Shown here: positions 1 to 7,126 of the stretch, one piece after another
How the letters are laid out: each line of letters starts with the position of its first letter
Position numbering within the stretch: the stretch's first letter is position 1
Assembly (NCBI GenBank): GCA_016936035.1
Contig: JAFGPU010000294.1
Span: 1-7,528, forward strand
DNA from: Acidimicrobiales bacterium
GTDB taxonomy: Bacteria; Actinomycetota; Acidimicrobiia; Acidimicrobiales; VFJN01
DNA length: 7,528 nt
Direction of reading: 5' to 3'
Notes under the pieces: generated by a model
Told to the model about the DNA's origin: nothing
Seen by the model: only the letters and a program-made list of their open reading frames with translations
The model's database searches: none
Program-made: the position numbers and the translations under genes

Positions 1-323
1 GCGCCCATCGGGATGACGACGAGGAAGATCATCGTCACGCCGTGCATGGTGAACAGCTGGTTGTAGAGGTCGGCCGAGTACAGCTTCTGCCCGGGGGCCG
101 CGAGCTGCAGGCGGATCAGGAAGGCCTCGACGCCGCCGAGGAAGAAGAAGAACAGCGCGGCGGCGCCGTACATGATGCCGATGCGCTTGTGGTCGACGGT
201 GGTGAGCCAGCTCTTCCACCCGGTGGTCGCCTGCGGGCGCGTGAAGCCGCCCAGCGGTCGGTTGGTGGTCGCTGCCCCGGTGGTGAGCTCGAGGGGCGCT
301 GTCGGGCGTTCGACGATCGCCAT
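1..323 (-). CDS. ctaD: Cytochrome c oxidase subunit I (aa3 type), N-terminal part, cut by window edge
   Basis: Catalytic subunit of the heme-copper terminal oxidase, which reduces O2 to water and pumps protons in the cytoplasmic membrane. Only the first 107 codons are present; the gene continues beyond base 1. An Ala/Thr-rich N-terminal tail of about 35 residues is followed by the subunit I signature WLTTVDHKRIGIMY (residues 39-52), a first membrane helix rich in Phe (about 53-70), and TMHGVTMIFLVV (92-103) starting helix 2. His94 in this motif is the expected low-spin heme a ligand and is intact, which contrasts with the paralogue at 3024-4670. The ATG at 323 is supported by AGGAG 8 bases upstream and lies 16 bases after the ctaC stop, so it is probably co-transcribed with ctaC. 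Identification is firm; the CuB and heme a3 ligands cannot be seen here. Confidence 0.96.
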   Translation of the reverse strand, partial: MAIVERPTAPLELTTGAATTNRPLGGFTRPQATTGWKSWLTTVDHKRIGIMYGAAALFFFFLGGVEAFLIRLQLAAPGQKLYSADLYNQLFTMHGVTMIFLVVIPMG

Positions 324-331
324 GTGGAGGA

Positions 332-336
332 CTCCT
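332..336 (-). promoter_or_regulatory. Ribosome binding site of ctaD
   Basis: AGGAG on the minus strand, 8 bases before the ATG at 323. It lies in the 16-base gap between the ctaC stop and ctaD and fixes the ctaD start. Confidence 0.75.
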
Positions 337-339
337 AGC

Positions 340-1542
340 TCAGTCGAGCGTCACGAGGAAGTCGACGAGCTGGTCGATCGGCTCCTCTTGCAGGTTGAAG
401 TTGGGCATGCCCCGCACCTTGTCGTCGCCGGGCTCCGGCACGTGGGGGGCGGACATCGGCTTCTCGGCCGGCGGGTTGCGCAGCCAGGCCTCGAGGGCAC
501 TGCGGTTGAGCTCGCCGCCGATCTCGTCTGCTTCGACGATGCCGTCGCCGTCCTGGTCGACCCAGAGGTCGAAGATGGCGCCGGCGAACGTGCCGCGGGA
601 GGCGAAGTGGGTGAGGTCGGGCGCGTTGCCCGACACCAGCAGCTCCTCGCCGTTGCCCTGGGCCTCGAACTCGTCGTCGTTGATGCCGCGGGCGAGGTGG
701 CAGCCGGAGCACTGGGTGGTGAACAGCTCGGCGCCGGCGGCGGCCGGGGTGCCCTCCGGCGGCGCCTCGGCGTCCTCCTGCTGGGCCTCGAGCCAGGCGT
801 CGAACTCGTCGGCCGGCAGGGCCACGACGCGCTGGCGCATGTAGCCGTGGGACAGGCCGCAGAACTCGGTGCACTGGCCGACGTAGGTGCCGGGCTCGTC
901 GGCGTTGATGCGGAGGGGGTGCGTGCGCCCAGGGACCGCGTCCTTCTTGCCGTTCAGCCGCGGGATCCAGAACGAGTGGATGACGTCGTTGGACATGATG
1001 TCGAGGTTGACGTCGACACCGGCGGGCACGACGAGGTCGTTCGCGGTGAGCACCGGCTCGTCGGTGAAGTCGCCGTCGCCGTCGGTGTCGTAGGCGAACT
1101 CCCACCACCACTGCTGACCGACGACCTGGACGGTGAGGTCGTCGTCGTCGCGCTCGTTGATGTCGAACAGGGTCCGCAGCGTGAAGAAGCCGACGACGGC
1201 GAGCACGACAGCGGGCAGCAGCGTCCACGCGATCTCGAGCTTGGGGTTGCCGTGCGTCTGGGTCGGCAGGTCGTCGTCGTCACGGCGGCGGCGGAAGCGG
1301 GCGACCAGGGCCAGCGTGCCGAACTCGACCAGCACGAACACGACGACCGCGATGAGGAAGACCCCGTTCCACAGGTTGTCGATGCTGCGGGCGATGGGGC
1401 CCGCCGGGTCGAGGGTGTCCTGGGGGGCGTCTTTGGCGCAGGCGCCGAGCAGCAGCACCAGCGGCATCACCACGGCGAGCGGGGTGACGCGGCGGCGTGT
1501 CGTCGAGCCGGCGCGACCTGCCCGCGCTCTTCTGGACGTCAT
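340..1542 (-). CDS. ctaC: Cytochrome c oxidase subunit II with fused C-terminal cytochrome c domain (caa3-like), lipoprotein
   Basis: Receives electrons and passes them through CuA to subunit I on the outer face of the membrane. The protein has 400 residues. An Arg-rich N-terminus and hydrophobic stretch end in a lipobox LGAC (Cys35), suggesting a lipid-anchored mature protein. Two membrane helices follow (about 58-82 and 104-124), then the cupredoxin domain with GQQWWWEF (142-149). The CuA ligands are complete: His189, Cys224, Glu226 (backbone), Cys228, His232 and Met235. A cytochrome c domain follows with heme motif CSGCH (278-282) and likely axial Met379 in GMPN. Two acidic loops resembling EF-hands occur at 152-163 and 329-340. 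The ATG at 1542 was chosen because AAGGAG lies 5 bases upstream and the lipoprotein signal follows; the frame stays open upstream, but only as antisense to the preceding gene. The fused c domain suggests that no separate soluble cytochrome c is required at this step (inference). Confidence 0.96.
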   Translation of the reverse strand: MTSRRARAGRAGSTTRRRVTPLAVVMPLVLLLGACAKDAPQDTLDPAGPIARSIDNLWNGVFLIAVVVFVLVEFGTLALVARFRRRRDDDDLPTQTHGNPKLEIAWTLLPAVVLAVVGFFTLRTLFDINERDDDDLTVQVVGQQWWWEFAYDTDGDGDFTDEPVLTANDLVVPAGVDVNLDIMSNDVIHSFWIPRLNGKKDAVPGRTHPLRINADEPGTYVGQCTEFCGLSHGYMRQRVVALPADEFDAWLEAQQEDAEAPPEGTPAAAGAELFTTQCSGCHLARGINDDEFEAQGNGEELLVSGNAPDLTHFASRGTFAGAIFDLWVDQDGDGIVEADEIGGELNRSALEAWLRNPPAEKPMSAPHVPEPGDDKVRGMPNFNLQEEPIDQLVDFLVTLD

Positions 1543-1547
1543 GCGTT

Positions 1548-1553
1548 CTCCTT
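1548..1553 (-). promoter_or_regulatory. Ribosome binding site of ctaC
   Basis: AAGGAG on the minus strand, 5 bases before the ATG at 1542. It decides this start over the much longer open frame that continues to 2001. Confidence 0.8.
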
Positions 1554-1577
1554 GGACAGGGCGCGGACTGCGACGGA

Positions 1578-2396
1578 TCACCGGGCCACCTCGACGACCG
1601 CAGGAGCGGCCAGCGGCGCGAGGGCGCCCTCGGCCCCGTGGTCGCTCTCTTCCTCGTGCTCGTGGAACTCGCGGGTGCCGGCCACGCCCCCGGCGACACC
1701 GAGGCCGATCACGATCAGGGCGCCGACGACCAGCACCCCGACCACGACGTTGGAGCTGATCCGGGGGCGGGAGGCGATGAGGAACCCGGCGGCGACGATG
1801 ACGACGGCGGCGGCGAGCGCCACCCACACGGCGACCTCGGCCGACAACGCCAGGAACACCTGGGCGAACGCGAGCGCCACCACGGCGAGGGCCAGCGCGC
1901 CGGCGGCCGGGTACTCGATCGGGTTCATGAGCCGGTTGCGGATGCGGCGGTTGGTCTCGGGGTCGCCGGTGGCCCGGTCGGCCCAGGCCTGCACCGCCCA
2001 CTCGACCAGCACGATGCCGACCACGATCAGCCCGAAGACGAACAGCAGGGGCTCGGACACGAGGCCGATGACGATCAGCGCGGCGCCGAAGCCCGCGACG
2101 GGCGGCCAGTAGCTGGCGCCGGCCGGCGTGACCGGCGGCACGGTGTCGGTGCCCGCCACCTGGGCGACGACCTCGGCGTCGGCGTCACGGGCCGCGGTGG
2201 CCACGGCGCCGAGGAAGATGCTGATGACGGCGGCCGCGAGCAGGATGCCGTAGCCGAAGTGGTCGCCGACGCCGCCCTTGTAGCCGGCGGTGAGGGGGCC
2301 GAGGCCGTTGCCGCCGGTCGTCCAGCCGTAGGCGGCGGCGAGGACCAGCGAGACGAACCCGAGGCCGAAGAACCACTTGGAACCGGTGGTGATCAT
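1578..2396 (-). CDS. Seven-helix membrane protein, N-terminal half like actinobacterial cytochrome oxidase subunit IV (CtaF)
   Basis: 272 residues with about seven predicted membrane helices (near 8-24, 49-69, 98-116, 117-136, 163-183, 187-207, 216-238). The first half has a CtaF-like layout: two helices, a polar loop, then a SYWPPVAGFGAALIV segment (95-109) resembling the SWWP motif that opens the third helix of mycobacterial CtaF (from memory), and a fourth helix ending in VEWAVQAW. CtaF is usually about 140 residues, so the C-terminal half with three more helices is extra. The positive-inside rule (Arg-rich loop 147-155, RPR at 210-212) puts the C-terminus outside, where it carries a His/Glu-rich tail, FHEHEEESDH (244-253). 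The gene starts 10 bases after the ctaE stop and ends 35 bases before ctaC. An accessory or assembly subunit of the oxidase is the best guess; the family assignment is tentative. Confidence 0.72.
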   Translation of the reverse strand: MITTGSKWFFGLGFVSLVLAAAYGWTTGGNGLGPLTAGYKGGVGDHFGYGILLAAAVISIFLGAVATAARDADAEVVAQVAGTDTVPPVTPAGASYWPPVAGFGAALIVIGLVSEPLLFVFGLIVVGIVLVEWAVQAWADRATGDPETNRRIRNRLMNPIEYPAAGALALAVVALAFAQVFLALSAEVAVWVALAAAVVIVAAGFLIASRPRISSNVVVGVLVVGALIVIGLGVAGGVAGTREFHEHEEESDHGAEGALAPLAAPAVVEVAR

Positions 2397-2406
2397 CGCC
2401 GTGGCC

Positions 2407-3024
2407 TCACTTGGTGATGGTGATCGTGTACCAGACCGTGGCGTACACGCCGACGGTCACGAACCAGTACAGGGCAGCGGCACTGACGCCCTCGGCGGCC
2501 CGTCCGGTGAGCTGGCCACCGACGGCCCGGAACCCCATGACGGCCAGGAACAGCAGGCCGATGCCCACCATGGCCACGTGCAGGCCGGTGATGGTGTAGA
2601 TGAGCAGCGCCTGCGGCGAGCTGGTGACTCCGAGGCCCAGCTGCTGCCAGCCGTAGGCGGCACCGTTGATGTAGGCCGCCCCGAGCAGCAGCGTGACGCC
2701 GAAGGCCATGAGCGCGTGCCCCCGGTCGTCGTTGCGCAGGGCCTGCACGATCCACGCCACCGTCAGCAGCGAGAGCAGCAGCGTGACCATGGCCATGCTG
2801 CCGGGCGTGAGCTGGACGTTGCCCTCCTCGGGCATCCACACCTCGCCGTCGGCGAGGACGTCGTGCCGCATCTTGGCGTACAGGCCGATGAGGGCGAAGA
2901 TCACCATCGACGCGCTGCCCGCGGCCAGGGCGGTGCCGATGAGCAGCACGCGGGGCCGGGCCGGCGGCGCGGGTGGCGCCTCGGAGAAGACCTCGAGGTC
3001 GGTGGTCACGGCGGTGGTGGCCAT
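2407..3024 (-). CDS. ctaE: Cytochrome c oxidase subunit III, divergent
   Basis: Non-catalytic membrane subunit of heme-copper oxidases, thought to stabilise subunit I and its proton uptake. The protein has 205 residues, near the family norm for the five-helix bacterial form. Helices lie near 26-50, 76-96, 104-124, 139-163 and 181-203. Recognisable features are GNVQLTPGSMAMVTLLLSLL (68-87), YTITGLHVAMVGIGLLF (143-159), matching the TGxHxxHV helix, and a closing YWFVTVGVYATVWY (186-199). Two usual signatures are altered: the helix-3 Glu (AYEW-type) is Gly125 in AYGW, and the terminal YWHFVD reads YWFVTV. The ATG shares one base with the stop of the preceding subunit I paralogue (TGATG), which indicates translational coupling; GGAGG lies 10 bases upstream inside that gene. 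The open frame upstream of 3024 is a shadow of the paralogue. Confidence 0.92.
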   Translation of the reverse strand: MATTAVTTDLEVFSEAPPAPPARPRVLLIGTALAAGSASMVIFALIGLYAKMRHDVLADGEVWMPEEGNVQLTPGSMAMVTLLLSLLTVAWIVQALRNDDRGHALMAFGVTLLLGAAYINGAAYGWQQLGLGVTSSPQALLIYTITGLHVAMVGIGLLFLAVMGFRAVGGQLTGRAAEGVSAAALYWFVTVGVYATVWYTITITK

Positions 3025-4670
3025 CAGGCGGATGCCTCCGTCTTCGATGCCGCAGCGGCGTGGCGGGCGTCGTAGACCGGCGCCTCGGACGTGATCGCGG
3101 GCAGGGTGGCGAAGTGACCGACGGCGGGAGGCGACGAGGTGGCCCACTCGAGGGTGTGGCCGTCCCACGGGTCGTCGCCGGGCCCGTCGCCGGAGCGCCG
3201 CTTGGCCATGGCCAGCGCCGCCACGACGAGGCCGAGCGCCGCGACGCCGAGCCCGATGCCCGACACCAGGTTGAGCGTCTCGACGGTGTCGAGGTCGCCG
3301 CTGTCGACGGCGGTGGCGCCGCCCGTCACCAGTCGGGACTGCGACAGCGCGCCGGCGACCGCCAGAGCGATGCCGGCGACCAGGGCGCCGAGGAAGACGA
3401 GGGTGCCGCCCAGCCGGCTGAGCACGTCGGGCAGCAGCTTGCCGTAGAGCTTGGGGGCCCAGAAGGCCACGCCGCCGAGGGCCACGACGAGCGTGCCCAG
3501 CAGCACCAGGGTGGTCTGCCCGGTCATCCAGGTGGTGCCGCTGAGGTCGAGCTCGCCGATGACCGTGGCGGCACCGGCGGCCACGCCGAGGAACACGAGC
3601 AGGCCGCCCATCCCGGCGAGGATGAGCGGGGTGCCGAGCTTGACCTTGCCGCGCCCGAGCGTGCCGGTCCACAGGCCCAGCAGGCCGAGGACGGGCACGA
3701 CGGCGAGGAAGCCCACCGCCTGCCACGGCGCCTCGTTGATCCACACGGCCGGCGCGTCGCTGCCGTCGATGGTGGCGCCGAGCTGCGCCCAGGCGCCGAA
3801 CCCGAGGGCGGCGGCCAACCCGATGAGGAACATGGCCGACCGGTGGCGCTGGTGCCGGCGGCGGGCGAAGACCGGCACGATGTCGGCGATGATGCCCAGG
3901 GCGGGCACCGCGACGACGTAGAGGGTCGGCTGCCAGAGGGTCCAGGCGACCCGGTTCCACACGCCCCCGCTGCCGCCGAGGAACTGCTCGCCGTAGCGCA
4001 GGTCGAGGTAGGTGACGAGCAACACGCCGGCGAGCACCGGCAGGGTGAGCAGCCACACGGAACCGCCCACCAGCATCGACCACGAGAACAGCGGCGTGCG
4101 GCGCAGGCTCATGCCCGGCGCCCGCAGCGTGGCCACCGTGGTCACGACCGAGACCGTGGCCACGGCGAGGGCGACGAGGACGGCGATGAGCCCGGCGATG
4201 TAGAGGCTGACCGCCTCGGGCTCGGTGCCGAACGGGCCGCCGTCGATCGCGTACGAGGCGAGCACCAGGCCGCTGGAGACCAGCCACACCCAGTAGGCGG
4301 CGGCGCTGGCCCGGGGGAAGGCGACGGTGGCGGCGCCGACCTGCAACGGGACGATCGCGGTGGCGAGGCCGACCAGCAGGGGCAGGACGCCGAGGAACAG
4401 CAGGCCGGTGGCCTGCAGGGTGAACATGCGCAGCGTGGTGTCGGCGCCGAAGATCTCGGTGCCGGCGGTGTCGTACTGCTCGATGCCGACCAGCGAGCCG
4501 ACGACCGCGGACGCGATCAGGAACAGCAGCGAGGTGCCGACGAAGAGCTTGCCGATGGTGCGCGGGTCGCCCGAGCCGACCACGGCAGCCAGCCCGGTCG
4601 GCGGAGCCGACGGGGACGGCGCAGCGGCGGCCTCGAGGGCGGCGTCGCGAGGAGCTTCGGTCACTGTCAT
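3024..4670 (-). CDS. Cytochrome c oxidase subunit I paralogue lacking all heme and copper ligands
   Basis: 548 residues, full length for subunit I, with no frameshift. The scaffold is clear: VPLQVGA and VAFPR (107-120), LWQPTLYVVAVPALGIIADIVP (245-266) against the usual GHPEVY...PAFGIISEIIP, FWAPKLYGKLL (403-413) against YWFPKMFGRML, and the C-terminal DGHTLEWATSSPP (503-515) and APVYDAR (530-536). The metal sites are gone. The heme a His of TMHG is Gln86 (TLQAT), the first CuB His is Gln247, the CuB HH pair is Gln296-Leu297, and the HFH motif carrying the heme a3 and heme a ligands is Gln385-Thr-Thr. The D-channel Asp of GARD is Thr115, the Glu after GHP is Thr249, and the K-channel Lys appears to be Leu358. 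It therefore cannot bind heme or CuB in the usual way. A structural or assembly role beside the ctaD product is inference. It is coupled to ctaE by a one-base overlap. The ATG at 4670 starts MTVTEAP; the upstream Shine-Dalgarno is weak (AGGGTG). Confidence 0.9.
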   Translation of the reverse strand: MTVTEAPRDAALEAAAAPSPSAPPTGLAAVVGSGDPRTIGKLFVGTSLLFLIASAVVGSLVGIEQYDTAGTEIFGADTTLRMFTLQATGLLFLGVLPLLVGLATAIVPLQVGAATVAFPRASAAAYWVWLVSSGLVLASYAIDGGPFGTEPEAVSLYIAGLIAVLVALAVATVSVVTTVATLRAPGMSLRRTPLFSWSMLVGGSVWLLTLPVLAGVLLVTYLDLRYGEQFLGGSGGVWNRVAWTLWQPTLYVVAVPALGIIADIVPVFARRRHQRHRSAMFLIGLAAALGFGAWAQLGATIDGSDAPAVWINEAPWQAVGFLAVVPVLGLLGLWTGTLGRGKVKLGTPLILAGMGGLLVFLGVAAGAATVIGELDLSGTTWMTGQTTLVLLGTLVVALGGVAFWAPKLYGKLLPDVLSRLGGTLVFLGALVAGIALAVAGALSQSRLVTGGATAVDSGDLDTVETLNLVSGIGLGVAALGLVVAALAMAKRRSGDGPGDDPWDGHTLEWATSSPPAVGHFATLPAITSEAPVYDARHAAAASKTEASA

Positions 4671-4752
4671 GAACGCACCCTGGTCAGGAAACGGGCTGTG
4701 CTCGGGAATCTAGTCACATGCGTGTTCAGGCCACGAAAAAGCAGGTCGCCCA

Positions 4753-4753
<1 letters not shown>
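4667..4753 (-). CDS. Possible 28-residue linker ORF between ctaB and the subunit I paralogue
   Basis: A short open frame fills exactly the gap between two genes. Its ATG overlaps the ctaB stop (TGATG) and its TGA overlaps the ATG of the next gene (ATGA). The peptide starts MGDLLFRGLNTH and ends FLTRVRS; it is basic, with five Arg and no acidic residue after Asp3. No family is recognised. It could be a small protein, a leader whose translation couples ctaB to the downstream gene, or chance. The same stretch also holds a TAGATT box that could be a promoter, so the two readings compete. The Shine-Dalgarno is poor. Confidence 0.3.
4707..4712 (-). promoter_or_regulatory. Possible -10 box ahead of the subunit I paralogue
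   Basis: TAGATT on the minus strand fits TANNNT and lies 36 bases before the ATG at 4670, in the 82-base gap after ctaB. No convincing -35 element is seen at the expected distance. It may be an internal promoter for the oxidase structural genes, or chance. Confidence 0.3.
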
Positions 4754-5658
<905 letters not shown>

Positions 5659-5668
5659 AACGCGGGGC

Positions 5669-5699
5669 AGCCTAGGTCTGGCCTCACGAGGCGGGCCAA
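5669..5699 (-). promoter_or_regulatory. Probable ctaB promoter
   Basis: On the minus strand TTGGCC (5699-5694) and TAGGCT (5674-5669) are separated by 19 bases. The -10 box ends 10 bases before the GTG at 5658, so the transcript would have a leader of only a few bases, consistent with the lack of a good Shine-Dalgarno for ctaB. The spacer is slightly long. Confidence 0.45.
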
Positions 5700-5762
5700 C
5701 GCAGCCAGGCGCCCGCCGCACGCCCGACGAGGCCGCATTCGGCTCGCGGCGGCCGGCGCTCC

Positions 5763-5768
5763 TACCCT
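5763..5768 (+). promoter_or_regulatory. -10 box of a leaderless ctaA promoter
   Basis: TACCCT matches the actinobacterial TANNNT box and ends 6 bases before the GTG at 5775. Transcription would begin at or next to the start codon, so the mRNA is expected to be leaderless. There is no Shine-Dalgarno in its place. The -35 region is weak (TTCGGC at 5738-5743). Confidence 0.6.
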
Positions 5769-5774
5769 GGGGAC

Positions 5775-6782
5775 GTGCGGATCCCCCGCGTCTCACCTCT
5801 GGCGTACCGCCGGATCGCGCTGGCCACGCTTGTCGCCCTCGTCGTCATCACCGTCGTCGGCGCGGGCGTGCGGCTGACCGGCTCGGGCCTCGGCTGCTCG
5901 ACCTGGCCGTCGTGCGAGCCCGACAGCTTCACCCCCCGGTCGGCGTCCGACGGCCACGCCATGATCGAGTTCCTCAACCGCCTGCTGAACGCGGCGGTGG
6001 GCCTGCTCGCCCTCGCGGCCGTCGTCGGCGCTCACCTGCGTGAGCCGCGGCGGTCCGACCTGGTGCGCTGGGCCCTCGGTGTGTTCGCCTGGGTCGCGGC
6101 CAACGGGCTCGTCGGCGCGCTCGTCGTCTGGTTGCACCTCTCTCCCGTGTCGGTCATCGGGCACTTCGTGCTCGCGCTCGGCGCCGTGTGGAACGCCCTG
6201 GTGCTCCACCAGCGCGCCGCCCGTGAGCCCGTTCCCGGCGAGCGGCGCCTCCCCACCGCCACCGCCCCGTTCGTGAACGCCACCCGGGGGCTGCTGGTCG
6301 CCGCCGGGGCGGTGCTGATCACGGGCACGCTGGTCACGGGCAGCGGGCCCCACGCCGGCGACGACCGCGCCGACCGGTTGGCCCTCGAGGTCGGCACGGT
6401 GGCCCGGGTGCACGGCCTGGCGATGATCGGGTTCCTGGCGCTGACGGTCGCCGTCGTGCGCATGGCCCACCGGGGCGACGCAACGCCGGCGGTGGTGCGG
6501 CGCAGCCACGACCTGCTCGTCGTCCTGGTGGCGCAGGGCGCGCTGGGCTACTGGCAGTACTTCGCCGGGGTGCCGGCGCTGCTCGTGGCCTTCCACGTGC
6601 TGGGCGCCACGCTGGTGTGGGTGGCCGTGCTGCGGCTGTGGCTGGGCCTGACGACCGCGGTGCCGGCCGAGGCGCACGGCGCAGCCGGCGCGGCGGGCGG
6701 TGCCGGGACCGAGGCGGCCACCGCCCTGGCCGGCGACGCGGCGCCCGATGCCGGTTCCCGACCCCGGGCGGCGACGACCTGA
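5775..6782 (+). CDS. ctaA: Heme A synthase (COX15/CtaA family)
   Basis: Membrane enzyme that oxidises the C8 methyl of heme O to a formyl group, giving heme A for the aa3 oxidase. It has 335 residues in about eight helices. Motifs seen are [20 protein letters not shown] (29-48), with the extracytoplasmic Cys pair Cys41 and Cys47; [12 protein letters not shown] (61-72), with the catalytic-site Glu65; and later helix histidines His130, His213 ([10 protein letters not shown]) and His274 ([13 protein letters not shown]). At the position of the first heme-ligand His of the Bacillus enzyme there is Asn68; from memory this EFxNR form is usual in actinobacteria. The last about 40 residues are Ala/Gly-rich and of low complexity. 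The GTG start at 5775 follows a -10 box by 6 bases. It is transcribed divergently from ctaB, the enzyme one step earlier in the pathway. Confidence 0.93.
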   Translation: MRIPRVSPLAYRRIALATLVALVVITVVGAGVRLTGSGLGCSTWPSCEPDSFTPRSASDGHAMIEFLNRLLNAAVGLLALAAVVGAHLREPRRSDLVRWALGVFAWVAANGLVGALVVWLHLSPVSVIGHFVLALGAVWNALVLHQRAAREPVPGERRLPTATAPFVNATRGLLVAAGAVLITGTLVTGSGPHAGDDRADRLALEVGTVARVHGLAMIGFLALTVAVVRMAHRGDATPAVVRRSHDLLVVLVAQGALGYWQYFAGVPALLVAFHVLGATLVWVAVLRLWLGLTTAVPAEAHGAAGAAGGAGTEAATALAGDAAPDAGSRPRAATT

Positions 6783-6794
6783 GGTCGATCGCGC

Positions 6795-6800
6795 GACAAT
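6795..6800 (+). promoter_or_regulatory. Possible -10 box ahead of clpS
   Basis: GACAAT lies 7 bases before a GTG at 6808 and would give a leaderless clpS transcript starting with that GTG. The first base deviates from TANNNT. If used, the ATG at 6799 (inside the box) cannot be the start codon. Confidence 0.35.
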
Positions 6801-7119
6801 GGGCGGCGTGGTGACCGCTGGTCCACCCGCTCCCCTCACGGCACCGGTCGAGACCGGGCAACCCGTCGGCGAGACCGACGTCGACCCCGACCGCCCCTGG
6901 GTCGTCATCGTGTGGAACGACCCCATCAACCTCATGTCGTACGTCACCTTCGTGCTGCAGAAGCTGTTCGGCTATCCGCTCGAGGTGGCCGAGAAGCTCA
7001 TGCTCCAGGTGCACTACGACGGGCGGGCGGTGGTGTCCAACGGCACCCGCGAGAAGGCGGAGCTCGACGTGTTCCGCCTCCACGAGCACGGCCTGTGGGC
7101 CACCATGCAGCAGGACTGA
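6799..7119 (+). CDS. clpS: ATP-dependent Clp protease adaptor ClpS
   Basis: Cytoplasmic adaptor that delivers N-degron substrates to the ClpAP/ClpCP protease. From the ATG at 6799 it has 106 residues. A disordered Pro-rich N-terminus (1-31) leads to the ClpS core: [20 protein letters not shown] (32-51), LQKLFGY, the helix [17 protein letters not shown] (66-82) and the C-terminal GLWATMQQD typical of actinobacterial ClpS. The N-end-rule pocket residues Asn40, Asp41 and His72 are present. The true start may be the GTG at 6808 (103 residues) if the box at 6795 drives a leaderless message; a longer open frame from 6700 overlaps ctaA and was rejected. It lies 16 bases after ctaA and 7 bases before a DUF2017 gene. 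Confidence 0.93.
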   Translation: MGGVVTAGPPAPLTAPVETGQPVGETDVDPDRPWVVIVWNDPINLMSYVTFVLQKLFGYPLEVAEKLMLQVHYDGRAVVSNGTREKAELDVFRLHEHGLWATMQQD

Positions 7120-7126
7120 CGGCGCC

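Noticed and set aside
1138..1149. GTCGTC trinucleotide repeats
   Set aside because: They simply encode the Asp run 132-135 of CtaC on the minus strand; a similar run at 1269-1280 does the same for Asp88-91.
1543..2001. A 153-residue N-terminal extension of ctaC
   Set aside because: It is Arg-rich shadow sequence; the ATG at 1542 has AAGGAG at good spacing and is followed by a lipoprotein signal peptide.
172..2112. A 646-codon plus-strand open frame across ctaC and the CtaF-like gene
   Set aside because: Its translation is a mix of Val/Gly/Asp/Glu-rich and Thr/Ala/Pro-rich text without domains, and it lies antisense to genes with clear family motifs. This is the usual GC-rich shadow frame.
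3027..4287. A long N-terminal extension of ctaE in its own frame
   Set aside because: The extension is Arg/Pro/Ala-rich, overlaps the paralogue in another frame, and the ATG at 3024 with a TGATG junction gives a normal-length subunit III.
3024..4670. Calling the subunit I paralogue a pseudogene
   Set aside because: The frame is intact for 548 codons, scaffold motifs are well kept, and it is tightly packed and overlaps ctaE. The substitutions are concentrated at ligand sites rather than spread at random.
4671..4752. A rho-independent terminator after ctaB, suggested by a TTTTT run on the minus strand
   Set aside because: No GC-rich stem of reasonable length precedes the run, so I do not call a terminator.
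5659..5796. ctaB starting at the ATG at 5796
   Set aside because: It would overlap the divergent ctaA start and add 46 residues unlike the family, which normally starts shortly before the first helix.
5793..6947. A 384-codon minus-strand open frame across ctaA and clpS
   Set aside because: The product is Gly/Arg/His-rich without domains, and both plus-strand genes have clear family motifs.
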